A DNA stretch of 12,428 bases from Chloroflexota bacterium (GCA_022561355.1 JADFRJ010000052.1:1-12428); one strand, 5' to 3'; counted from the first letter of the stretch, positions 1-5,904 are shown. Notes: generated by a model not told the origin, from the sequence alone. Translations and numbers: made by a program.

Positions 1-156
1 GCCGCCGATCGTCCCGCAGAACGAGCCATCCGGCCGCACGGCCATCTTCGCGCCGGGCTTGCGAGGCGTCGAGCCTCGGCTCGACGCTATAGTCGCGAGC
101 ACGAGCGGCTTGCCTGACTCCAGGGACGATTCGATCTCATCCAGAACTTCATTCAT
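1..156 (-). CDS. XdhC/CoxI family protein, N-terminal 52 residues (partial)
   Basis: The reading frame begins at an ATG on the minus strand (154-156) and is open to the window edge, giving 52 residues. Residues 19-52 carry the pattern of XdhC/CoxI N-terminal domains: an LATI strand, then SSRGSTPRKPGAKM, VRPDGS and a GTIGG turn. Members of this family help insert or mature the molybdenum cofactor of xanthine dehydrogenase or CO dehydrogenase-like enzymes, or occur as stand-alone accessory proteins. An AGAGG sequence lies just upstream of the start. The start overlaps the 3' end of the upstream acyltransferase by 8 bp, so the two are probably co-transcribed and translationally coupled. The C-terminal Rossmann-like domain is outside the window, so XdhC cannot be told from shorter relatives. 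Family call is fairly sure; exact role is not. Confidence 0.8.
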   Translation of the reverse strand, partial: MNEVLDEIESSLESGKPLVLATIASSRGSTPRKPGAKMAVRPDGSFCGTIGG

Positions 157-1366
157 GGGCCTCTAAGGATAGCGAGCCGCAGGCCGAGGTTTCAAGGCGC
201 CCGGAAACCGGCGCGTAGGGGAACCTACGCTTTAGTTTCAGGAACTGGCTCTCCAACACCTGCCAGCTCAGCCAGGCGACGCTCACCGTGATCGCCGCCG
301 CCGCCGCTCCGTAGACCACCTCGCCGGCCAGGGTCGATCCAGCCATCGCGGGGATCGCGGCGCCGAAGTCGATCTGGCGGGCCAGGATCACCGCGACCGG
401 CAGGTGAACGAGGTACGTCGCGTAGCTATAGCGGCCGAGCCAGCGCAGCGCTGAATTCGACAGCACGCTCGCGGCCAATGTGCTATCGCGCAGCTGTAGC
501 GTCAACGCCAAGAGCGAGGCGAACAGCAGCGCAAGCACGGTGAAGCCGGCGGTGCGCACCCAGTCATCGAGCGGCGAAAACCCACGGTCGGCGAGGCCGT
601 ATGCCACAACGGCGCCTCCGCAGATGATCGCGACCGGCGGCGCCCACCGGCGCAAGAGCGCGAGATCGTGCTCGTTGCGAATCGCCAGCGCGATCAGCGC
701 TCCCGCGGCGAGTGCGTCCATGCGCGCCGGCATCAGCGTGTAACCGAGGCCGGCGGGGAGGTCGGCGATCACGAATCCCAGGCGCAGCCCGAAAGCGATC
801 AGGATGCCCGCGACGCACAGCCGCATCAACGTCCGGCGGCTGAACGCGAACACGAAGGCCGGCCAGAGCAGATAGAACTGCTCCTCAACAGCCAGCGACC
901 AGATGTGCCCAACGAAGAAGAAGTCCGCGCGCAGGCCGGGGTTGATCGCGTCGTAGATGTTCGTCAGGTAGAGCGCGTACCAGGCGAAGTAGTCCCATAG
1001 CGCGTCCCTCCCTCCCGTCTCGTCGAAGAGAGGCAGGAGCAGCAGCAGCAGCAGCAGAAACGCATAGTACGCCGGAAAGATGCGCAGCGATCGGCGAGCA
1101 TAGAAGCTACCGAAGAAGCGTCGGACGGGGCCCTTCGAGTCGAGCAGGATGCCCGTGATCAGGAACCCGGAGAGCACAAAGAAGAGATCGACTCCGGCCC
1201 AGCCTGCTCCCGCCAGCCCAGTCACAATGCCATCAATCACCCAGCCCGACTCGCGCCCATACGTGAAGTCGTAGATGAAGTCGAAATGGTAGAGCATCAC
1301 GAACGCGATCGCGATGCCCCTGAGGCCATCGAGCGCGGGGACGCGTTCGCCCGGCCCGGCCGTCAT
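149..1366 (-). CDS. Membrane acyltransferase, acyltransferase-3 (OafA/YrhL-like) family
   Basis: A 405-residue polytopic inner-membrane protein of the acyltransferase-3 family, which transfers acyl groups (often acetyl) to surface sugars, lipids or peptidoglycan. Residues 9-28 hold the family opening VPALDGLRG followed by a membrane helix and LYHF, whose His27 is the likely catalytic or acyl-handling residue. Further hallmarks are FFVLSGFLITG (62-72), RRSLRIFPAYY (91-101) and HIWSLAVEEQFYLLWP (154-169). About ten hydrophobic segments follow one another to the C terminus. I chose the ATG at 1364-1366 because it sits eight residues before the conserved VPALDGLRG. A longer frame from 1492 adds 42 low-complexity residues and would run across the divergent gene's start and a tandem repeat. 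No strong ribosome binding site is visible. There is no periplasmic SGNH domain. The substrate cannot be inferred; the neighbours do not form an O-antigen or capsule cluster. Confidence 0.88.
   Translation of the reverse strand: MTAGPGERVPALDGLRGIAIAFVMLYHFDFIYDFTYGRESGWVIDGIVTGLAGAGWAGVDLFFVLSGFLITGILLDSKGPVRRFFGSFYARRSLRIFPAYYAFLLLLLLLLPLFDETGGRDALWDYFAWYALYLTNIYDAINPGLRADFFFVGHIWSLAVEEQFYLLWPAFVFAFSRRTLMRLCVAGILIAFGLRLGFVIADLPAGLGYTLMPARMDALAAGALIALAIRNEHDLALLRRWAPPVAIICGGAVVAYGLADRGFSPLDDWVRTAGFTVLALLFASLLALTLQLRDSTLAASVLSNSALRWLGRYSYATYLVHLPVAVILARQIDFGAAIPAMAGSTLAGEVVYGAAAAAITVSVAWLSWQVLESQFLKLKRRFPYAPVSGRLETSACGSLSLEAHE
1038..1057. repeat. AGC trinucleotide run inside the acyltransferase gene
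   Basis: Six full AGC units plus AG lie in a row inside the coding sequence. On the minus strand they read as CTG codons and form the core of a leucine run at about residues 104-112 within a membrane helix. Slippage by whole units would keep the frame and only change helix length. Confidence 0.8.
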
Positions 1367-1390
1367 CGCCCGGCGCAGCTTGTCCGCTGC

Positions 1391-1431
1391 CGGGCGGTTG
1401 CCCGCACCGGGCGGGCGGTTGCCCGCACCGG
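1391..1431. repeat. Tandem repeat, two 20-bp identical copies with 21-bp period
   Basis: Copies at 1391-1410 and 1412-1431 are identical over 20 bp and begin CGGGCGGTTGCCCG. Each copy has a small inverted repeat, the second being GCGGGC-GGTT-GCCCGC (1411-1426), and each contains TTGCCC, a possible -35 element. The pair lies in the 118-bp gap between the divergent acyltransferase and small-protein genes. A 21-bp spacing, two helical turns, would put two binding sites on the same DNA face. Confidence 0.75.
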
Positions 1432-1446
1432 CGCGGGTGATACCAT
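1419..1446 (+). promoter_or_regulatory. Predicted sigma-70-type promoter for the small NTF2-like gene
   Basis: TTGCCC (1419-1424), a 16-bp spacer ending in the extended -10 dinucleotide TG (1438-1439), and TACCAT (1441-1446) predict transcription starting near 1453. The -35 falls inside the second copy of the tandem repeat. This gives a leader of about 30 nt that contains the AGGAGG ribosome binding site at 1475-1480. Confidence 0.45.
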
Positions 1447-1484
1447 GCGTCCTGAGATCGGGCGTCCCAAGATTAGGAGGAGAC

Positions 1485-1778
1485 ATGGACACCTCGGCCG
1501 GCGAAGCCGCCGCTCACGCTCACGCGAAGGCCCTCGTAGCGGGCAACGTTGGCGCCGCATTCCTCGGCATGACGCCGGAAGGCTTGGCGAGCGCCATGGA
1601 GATCGGCAACACAACGTGGAACATCATGTCGTATGAGTTTGAGAACCAACGGCTGGACGGCGAAGACTTTCTCGTAGACATCATCTACTTCACGGACCTG
1701 GGGCGGCTCAGCCTGCACTATCGTTTCCAAGACGTCGAAGGCGTCTGGAAGGTCGCCGGGGTCGAACGCGACACGTAA
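1485..1778 (+). CDS. Small protein, possibly NTF2/SnoaL-like fold, function unknown
   Basis: A 97-residue soluble protein. The start is well defined: AGGAGG (1475-1480) stands four bases before the ATG. The N-terminal third is Ala-rich and helical in character (AHAHAKALVAGNVGAAF). The rest reads as alternating strands, with a DFLVDIIYF strand, a LSLHYRF strand and a final GVWKVAGVERD strand. A helical start followed by a curved sheet ending in a G-x-WKV strand is typical of NTF2/SnoaL-like proteins, but I see no catalytic signature, so this is inference from pattern only. There is no signal peptide, membrane segment or cysteine. It is divergent from the acyltransferase and converges on the methyltransferase, with 25 bp between the stops, so it is probably monocistronic. 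It is a real gene on the strength of its ribosome binding site, promoter and composition. Confidence 0.7.
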   Translation: MDTSAGEAAAHAHAKALVAGNVGAAFLGMTPEGLASAMEIGNTTWNIMSYEFENQRLDGEDFLVDIIYFTDLGRLSLHYRFQDVEGVWKVAGVERDT

Positions 1779-1803
1779 CACACCTTTTCGCCTAACCACC
1801 AGG

Positions 1804-2688
1804 CTAACGGGCTTCGGCGACCACCCAGATGTGGTTGGAGAACAGGCGGTTGACCGGCGGCAGCTTACTGAACGGGCGGATGAACCGCACCACGTCCAGC
1901 ACGCCGAGCCAGAAATTCAACGCCCGCTCCTCCTTCGGGAAAAACGGATCCTGCGGTGGCTCCCAGACGTCGACGCGCCTGACCCGCAGGCCAGCCGCCT
2001 GAAGGGCCTCACGCAGCGAGTTGCCTGTCTGCGGGTTGACGTGCAATTCGCGCTCGTACTCGTCGTGGGGCGGCACCGGGCCCGGCGGCAACACCAGCTC
2101 GTTAAGCAGCCGGCTCTTGATCTTGAACAGCCGCGCCACGCCCAGCAGCAGGCGGTGCACGTTACGGACGTAGTGCCGGTAGACGACATCCTCGAACACG
2201 CGATTCGGCGACGTATGGATCACCAACCGCCCACCCGGCTTCAGCGCCCGCGCGATCTCCGCGAAGGACGCATCGAGGTCCGGCTGATGCACATGCTCGA
2301 CGAAGTCCAACATCAGCGCGACATCGAATGAGTCCGGCGCGAAGGCCAGCCGCGTCGCGTCCATGCGCGCGACGTCGGCCTCAGCGTCGGGAGCGCTCGC
2401 CAGCATCTCCTTCGCGATGCTCATCGACGCCTGCGCGTAGTCGATACCGACCGCGTGGGCGCCACGCAGCGCGCTCTGCAGCACGACTTCGCCCCGGCCG
2501 CAGGCGATATCGAGCACGCGCTGGCCGGAGCGAACGTCCGCAAGTTCCAGCGCGCGCACCATGCGCGCGGAGATCGCCCGCCCTCCGCTCTCGGCGAACT
2601 GCTGATGGCCCTCCACGGCGGAGCGATAATACTCCTCCGTGTAGGCCCCAGGCTCGATCGGCGTGACCGGCTTAGCGTCGGCTGGCAA
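1804..2688 (-). CDS. Class I SAM-dependent methyltransferase
   Basis: A 294-residue cytoplasmic methyltransferase with a standard Rossmann-like SAM-binding core. Motif I is VLDIACGRGE (58-67), the acidic residue after strand 2 is Asp83 (GIDYA), the post-motif region has MDATRLAF (109-116), and DFVEHV (128-133) and ALKPGGRLVIHTSPN (148-162) match the methyltransferase-11/UbiE-like pattern. The C-terminal 130 residues are less typical and probably hold the substrate. The start is a TTG at 2686-2688, favoured by AGGAGG (plus-strand 2694-2699) at 5-nt spacing and by a good promoter just upstream. The substrate is unknown; such enzymes methylate quinones, lipids, sugars or small metabolites. It is divergent from the GMC dehydrogenase and shares its regulatory region, a weak hint of a shared condition. 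Confidence 0.88.
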   Translation of the reverse strand: MPADAKPVTPIEPGAYTEEYYRSAVEGHQQFAESGGRAISARMVRALELADVRSGQRVLDIACGRGEVVLQSALRGAHAVGIDYAQASMSIAKEMLASAPDAEADVARMDATRLAFAPDSFDVALMLDFVEHVHQPDLDASFAEIARALKPGGRLVIHTSPNRVFEDVVYRHYVRNVHRLLLGVARLFKIKSRLLNELVLPPGPVPPHDEYERELHVNPQTGNSLREALQAAGLRVRRVDVWEPPQDPFFPKEERALNFWLGVLDVVRFIRPFSKLPPVNRLFSNHIWVVAEAR

Positions 2689-2710
2689 CCTCTCCTCCTA
2701 TCCGCAGGCC

Positions 2711-2740
2711 ATTCTAGGTAGACAGCGTCTAGCCGGTCAA
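2711..2740 (-). promoter_or_regulatory. Predicted sigma-70-type promoter for the methyltransferase
   Basis: Read on the minus strand, TTGACC (plus 2735-2740) and TAGAAT (plus 2711-2716) are separated by 18 bp, each matching the consensus at five of six positions. The predicted start is near 2704, giving a short leader of about 16 nt with the AGGAGG ribosome binding site. The spacer contains the perfect inverted repeat at 2719-2731. Confidence 0.6.
2719..2731. repeat. Inverted repeat TAGAC-AGC-GTCTA in the promoter spacer
   Basis: A perfect 5-bp inverted repeat with a 3-bp centre lies exactly between the -10 and -35 elements of the methyltransferase promoter. This is a position where repressors or MerR-type activators commonly bind. 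No cognate regulator is identified. Confidence 0.5.
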
Positions 2741-2765
2741 ACCGCGCCGGGGAAAAGAGACCGGC
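2732..2765. repeat. Inverted repeat GCCGGTC / GACCGGC in the divergent promoter region
   Basis: Perfect 7-bp arms at 2732-2738 and 2759-2765 are 20 bp apart. The left arm overlaps the -35 element of the methyltransferase promoter, and the right arm lies upstream of the GMC gene's -10. The pair could be a shared operator or chance in GC-rich DNA. Confidence 0.4.
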
Positions 2766-2824
2766 GGATCAAGAACCCTCCGCGCCAGCGAGCAGTTGGG
2801 GACCACCCTCAGCGCCAGGTTTGC

Positions 2825-2830
2825 TAGGAT
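2825..2830 (+). promoter_or_regulatory. Predicted -10 element of the GMC dehydrogenase gene (leaderless or nearly so)
   Basis: TAGGAT ends 6 bp before the ATG at 2837, so transcription would begin at or next to the start codon. No clear -35 is present at the expected distance (the nearest, TTGGGG at 2796, is 23 bp away) and the ribosome binding site is weak. An AGGA inside the same hexamer could instead serve as a poor Shine-Dalgarno of a longer transcript. Confidence 0.35.
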
Positions 2831-2836
2831 GTCGCC

Positions 2837-4447
2837 ATGTCGAACGAACCCGTGGGTGTGTTGGTGATCGGAGCGGGAGCTTCAGGCGCGGCGTTCGCCT
2901 GGAGCATCGCCGGCGCCGGCATGAGCGTCCTCTGCCTGGACCAGGGCCCTTGGATGAAGCAGCGGGATTATCCGAGCAACGGGCTGGACTGGGAAGAGCG
3001 CGGACTGGGGGAATTCGCCACCAGCCCGAACGTGCGCGGACTGCCCGCGGACTATCCTGTCAACGAGCAGGACTCCGACATTTCGCCGCTGATGTTCAAC
3101 GCGGTGGGCGGGAGCACCATCCTCTGGGCGGCGCACTTCCCAAGGCTCACGCCCAAAGACTTCCGGATGAAGAGCGACGACGGAGTCGGCGCGGACTGGC
3201 CGATCGACTACCAAACCCTCGAACCGTACTTCGCGCTGAACGATCGCATGATGGGGGTCTCGGGGTTGTCAGGCGACCCGGCGTATCCGTATCACGAGCC
3301 GCCGTTGCCGCCGCTGCCGCTTGGTAAATCCGGAAACACGCTGGCCGCTGGCTTCGAGAAGCTCGGCTGGCACTGGTGGCCGTCGGATAGCGCCATCTTG
3401 TCGCGGGAGTATGAGGGGCGCGAGGCGTGCATCAACTTAGGCCCTTGCCTAACTGGTTGCGCGCAAGGCGCCAAGGCCAGCACCGACATCACCTACTGGC
3501 CGGTGGCTCAACGTAAGGGCGTGAAGGTGCGCAGCGGCTGCCGCGTGCGTGAGATCACCGTGCGGGAAGACGGCATGGCGGACGGGGTCCTTTACTACGA
3601 CGAAGAGGGCCAGCTGCAGGAACAGAAGGCGGAGATCGTCGTGCTGGCGTGCAACGGCATCGGCACGCCACGGCTGCTGCTCAACTCGAAGAGCCAGCAA
3701 CATCCGGATGGGCTGGCCAACAGCAGCGGCCTGGTGGGCAAGAACCTGATGTTTCATCCGTATGCGATGATCACCGGCATCTTCGAGGAGCCACTCCACG
3801 GCCGCCGCGGACCGGTAGGCTGCTCGTTCTGGAGTCACGAGTTCTACCAGACCGATCGTTCCCGTGGGTTCGTGCGGGGGTACTCGTTCGAGGCGATCCG
3901 GGGCCTGGGCCCGGCGCAGACCGCGCTGCAGGGCATGGTCCAAGGCTTCATTCCCTGGGGCGAGGACCACCACCGGGCGTTCGCCCGGCTCTACGACCAC
4001 ACAGCGACGCTGCTCGGTATCACCGAAGACCTGCCGGAAGATACCAATACCGTCACCCTGGACCCGGAACTGAAGGACTCCCACGGGATCCCGGCGCCGA
4101 AGGTCACGTATCGGTTGAGCGAGAACAGCCGGAAGATGCTGGCACACGCGGTGGAGCGGGCAACGGAGGTGCTGACGGCCGCGGGCGCCGTTGAGACAGT
4201 TGCGGAGCCGTTGATGCGCGGCGCGGGCTGGCACCTGATGGGGACGGCCCGGATGGGCCGGGACCCGAAGGCCTCGGTGGTCAACGAGCGTGGGCAGGCG
4301 CACGATGTGAAGAACCTCTTCATTGTGGATGGCAGTGTCTTCGTGACCGCCGGTGGCGTGAACCCCACCTCGACGATCCAGGCGTTCGCCCTCTACGTGG
4401 CAGACAGCATCAAGAAGAACATAGAAACACTCTTCGACGACGCATGA
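2837..4447 (+). CDS. GMC-family FAD dehydrogenase, large (catalytic) subunit with [3Fe-4S]-type cysteine motif
   Basis: A 536-residue GMC flavoprotein, expected to oxidise a sugar or alcohol and pass electrons from FAD to another carrier. The FAD-binding fold opens with GxGxxG (Gly12, Gly14, Gly17, in VIGAGASG). FNAVGGSTILW is the GMC flavin loop. The C-terminal domain has the active-site pair His466 (HLMGTARMG) and Asn509 (GGVNPTSTIQA). Cys198, Cys204 and Cys208 form C-X5-C-X3-C, the spacing known for the [3Fe-4S] cluster of FAD-dependent glucose dehydrogenase alpha subunits. It lacks a signal peptide, so it looks cytoplasmic unless exported by a partner. It overlaps the downstream subunit-3 gene by 4 bp (ATGA). 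This is the gluconate/glucose dehydrogenase class of GMC enzymes; the substrate is open (glucose, gluconate, other polyols or alcohols). Confidence 0.88.
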   Translation: MSNEPVGVLVIGAGASGAAFAWSIAGAGMSVLCLDQGPWMKQRDYPSNGLDWEERGLGEFATSPNVRGLPADYPVNEQDSDISPLMFNAVGGSTILWAAHFPRLTPKDFRMKSDDGVGADWPIDYQTLEPYFALNDRMMGVSGLSGDPAYPYHEPPLPPLPLGKSGNTLAAGFEKLGWHWWPSDSAILSREYEGREACINLGPCLTGCAQGAKASTDITYWPVAQRKGVKVRSGCRVREITVREDGMADGVLYYDEEGQLQEQKAEIVVLACNGIGTPRLLLNSKSQQHPDGLANSSGLVGKNLMFHPYAMITGIFEEPLHGRRGPVGCSFWSHEFYQTDRSRGFVRGYSFEAIRGLGPAQTALQGMVQGFIPWGEDHHRAFARLYDHTATLLGITEDLPEDTNTVTLDPELKDSHGIPAPKVTYRLSENSRKMLAHAVERATEVLTAAGAVETVAEPLMRGAGWHLMGTARMGRDPKASVVNERGQAHDVKNLFIVDGSVFVTAGGVNPTSTIQAFALYVADSIKKNIETLFDDA

Positions 4448-4896
4448 CGGAACCACCCGCTGCCCTGAACGACCCCAGGTTCATGAAGGCGCTCCTGGAC
4501 CTCGTGATTCCTCCGAGCGCGCCGGGAGACCTTCCTGGCGCGGGCGCCCTGGGCCTTTCGGCCGCCGTGGTCACGGCGATCCAGGCCGATCCGGCGCTCG
4601 GCCCGCTGGTCGAGGCGGGGACGCAGGCAGTACAGGAGTCGGCTCTCTCCCAGCACCCTGAGGGCCTAGCGGGAATGGCGCCGCAAGCCGGGGTGAAGGT
4701 GGTCGAGGCCCAGCTTGCCGCGCACCCGTTTCTCATCATGGGCATCTTGCGGTACCTGTACCCGGCCTACTATCAGCACCCACAGGTCTTGGAAGGCATC
4801 GGCGAACCACCACGTCCCCCGTTCCCAGAGGGATTCGACGTCGAAGCGACGGATGCGGAGCTGCTCGAGAAACTGCGTGCGCGCCGGAAGGTGTAG
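4444..4896 (+). CDS. Gluconate 2-dehydrogenase subunit 3-like (gamma) small subunit
   Basis: A 150-residue partner of the preceding GMC dehydrogenase; ATGA overlap of start and stop implies coupled translation and 1:1 assembly. The sequence is helical, with LLDLVIPPSAPGDLPGAGALG (about 18-38) near the N terminus and the C-terminal signature YLYPAYYQHPQVLEG followed by PPRPPFPEGF (about 104-131), which is characteristic of subunit-3-like proteins. In characterised three-subunit sugar dehydrogenases the small subunit carries a twin-arginine signal and carries the folded catalytic subunit across the membrane. Here the N terminus is MTEPPAALND with no twin arginine and no hydrophobic stretch, so export by this route is not supported. 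No cytochrome c subunit is encoded next door, so the electron acceptor is unknown. Family call is good; role as chaperone or structural subunit is inferred. Confidence 0.8.
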   Translation: MTEPPAALNDPRFMKALLDLVIPPSAPGDLPGAGALGLSAAVVTAIQADPALGPLVEAGTQAVQESALSQHPEGLAGMAPQAGVKVVEAQLAAHPFLIMGILRYLYPAYYQHPQVLEGIGEPPRPPFPEGFDVEATDAELLEKLRARRKV

Positions 4897-4988
4897 GGAA
4901 GCAGTTGTGCCGGGTCGCCGTGAGGCGAGCGGGCGCAGGAAGCACCAGCAAGTTGCGAAGCAACTGCAAGCTCACCGGAGGTGAGCCG
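4897..4988 (+). promoter_or_regulatory. Structured 5' leader of trmH: three hairpins, last one masks the ribosome binding site
   Basis: The 92 nt between the subunit-3 stop and trmH contain three perfect hairpins in a row: TCGCC-GTGA-GGCGA (4915-4928, a GNRA-type loop), AGTTGC-GAA-GCAACT (4951-4965) and GCTCACC-GGA-GGTGAGC (4970-4986). The third includes the GGAGG ribosome binding site (4977-4981) in its loop and 3' arm. In addition GCAGTTG (4901-4907) is the exact reverse complement of CAACTGC (4961-4967), so the second hairpin competes with a long-range pairing. This looks like a cis-regulatory RNA, and I do not recognise a known riboswitch class in it. There is no uridine tract, so control would act on translation rather than termination. 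Confidence 0.5.
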
Positions 4989-5732
4989 ATGACCGGCATT
5001 GATTGGATTGAGAAGTTCAAAGCTGCCCGCGGCGACCAGCAATTTGCCTTACTTGAAGGCTTTCATCCGCTGAAGCATGCGCTGAGGTTCCATGCTGACA
5101 TTCTCGATGTGGTCACCGATGATCTGGAAGAACTCCTGGCTCTCTCTCGCTGGTTGGCGCCCGGCCTCACGGACACGATAGAAGCGTCCTCTACAGTCGT
5201 CTCGAAGGAACTCTTTCATCGACTCCTCCGCGACTCGCGCAAGACAGAGGTCCTAGCCATAGCACGCCGCCGCATCGTGTCGGCCGAAGTCGTCCTGATG
5301 GAACGTCGCCAGGCGCCGGTTGTCCTGCTAGAGAACCCATCGCACCTTGGCAACGTTGGCGCGGCGATTCGTGCGGCCGCGAGCGCGGGCGCTTCCGCAG
5401 TTGTCACGACCGGCAGACATGATCCCTGGCAGGCAGAAGCGATCCGAGGCTCTACAGGCCTGCACTACGCTGTGCCTGTCGCCCATGCTGGCTCGCTGGG
5501 CGCGCACAGCGGTCCACTGGTTGCGGTTCATCTCGAGGGTGACCCGCTCCGTGCTGGCGGTGTTCCTCAAGATGCGATTCTCGCCTTCGGTTCAGAACGT
5601 CGAGGCCTGAGTGACGAGCTACTTGAGAAGGCAGATCATTGCGTCAGCATCCCAATGGAGCCCAATGTCTCGAGCATGAACCTCGCCAGCGCCGTCGCTG
5701 TGGTCTTGTATGCATGGCGGCTCGTTCAGTGA
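4989..5732 (+). CDS. TrmH/SpoU family RNA 2'-O-methyltransferase
   Basis: A 247-residue SPOUT-class enzyme that methylates ribose 2'-OH groups in tRNA or rRNA using SAM bound in a trefoil knot. The N-terminal region has EGFHPLKHAL (23-32), the substrate-binding EG-x-H-x-LKHAL pattern. The catalytic domain has motif 1 at 116-130 (Asn116, Asn122, Arg128), motif 2 at 196-211 (AILAFGSERRGLSDEL, Glu203) and motif 3 at 219-236 (SIPMEPNVSSMNLASAV, Asn231). All invariant positions are present, so it should be active. The start at 4989 is chosen because GGAGG (4977-4981) lies 7 nt upstream; an open frame from 4905 has no site and would run through the hairpins of the leader. The target nucleotide (tRNA position 18, 34 or an rRNA site) cannot be read from the sequence. 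It follows the dehydrogenase pair but is probably independently controlled. Confidence 0.88.
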   Translation: MTGIDWIEKFKAARGDQQFALLEGFHPLKHALRFHADILDVVTDDLEELLALSRWLAPGLTDTIEASSTVVSKELFHRLLRDSRKTEVLAIARRRIVSAEVVLMERRQAPVVLLENPSHLGNVGAAIRAAASAGASAVVTTGRHDPWQAEAIRGSTGLHYAVPVAHAGSLGAHSGPLVAVHLEGDPLRAGGVPQDAILAFGSERRGLSDELLEKADHCVSIPMEPNVSSMNLASAVAVVLYAWRLVQ

Positions 5733-5805
5733 GTGGCCCTCGTTAGATCTCGCCCTCCAGCAAAGATAGCTGAAGCTCTGGGTACTTCAAACGCCCGGTT
5801 CCTCC

Positions 5806-5834
5806 TTGACTGCGGCGGTTCCGAATGTTAAGTT
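5806..5834 (+). promoter_or_regulatory. Predicted promoter of the acyl-CoA dehydrogenase gene
   Basis: TTGACT (5806-5811) followed after 17 bp by TAAGTT (5829-5834) is the best candidate in the 184-bp gap 5733-5916; the -10 is weak (three of six). It would give a leader of about 75 nt. The -10 is overlapped by the left arm of an inverted repeat. Confidence 0.4.
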
Positions 5835-5872
5835 GGTGGCGTTCTCAGTGGAAGTGAGTCGTCACTAACTTA
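5829..5872. repeat. Inverted repeat TAAGTTGGTG / CACTAACTTA at the acyl-CoA dehydrogenase promoter
   Basis: Ten-base arms at 5829-5838 and 5863-5872 match at nine positions, the tenth being a G-U pair if transcribed, with 24 bp between. Inside lies AGTGA-GTCG-TCACT (5853-5866), which competes with the right arm. The left arm covers the predicted -10, so it may be a repressor operator or, as RNA, a switching leader structure. Confidence 0.45.
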
Positions 5873-5886
5873 GTCGATTTTGAGCG

Positions 5887-5904
5887 GGCGCGCCAATCCG
5901 CGCC
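5887..5904 (+). promoter_or_regulatory. Hairpin directly before the acyl-CoA dehydrogenase ribosome binding site
   Basis: GGCGCG-CCAATC-CGCGCC is a perfect 6-bp GC stem with a 6-nt loop. It ends at the base before AGGGGG (5905-5910), the ribosome binding site for the ATG at 5917. It could stabilise the leader or insulate the site from upstream pairing. Confidence 0.45.

Noticed and set aside
1367..1492. N-terminal extension of the acyltransferase from an ATG at 1492
   Set aside because: It adds a Gly/Asn/Arg/Pro repeat that is just the tandem DNA repeat translated, precedes the conserved VPALDGLRG by 50 residues, and would overlap the divergent gene's start and promoter.
1779..1803. Terminator between the convergent small-protein and methyltransferase genes
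   Set aside because: The only stem is GCCT/AGGC (4 bp) and no thymine tract follows on either strand.
3449..4456. 335-codon open frame on the minus strand opposite the GMC gene
   Set aside because: It is antisense to a well-supported enzyme gene, is rich in His/Arg/Val as expected for GC-rich shadow frames, and shows no domain or ribosome binding site.
4905..4988. 28-residue N-terminal extension of the TrmH protein
   Set aside because: No ribosome binding site precedes 4905, the translated stretch is not TrmH-like, and the strong GGAGG before 4989 fits the family start.
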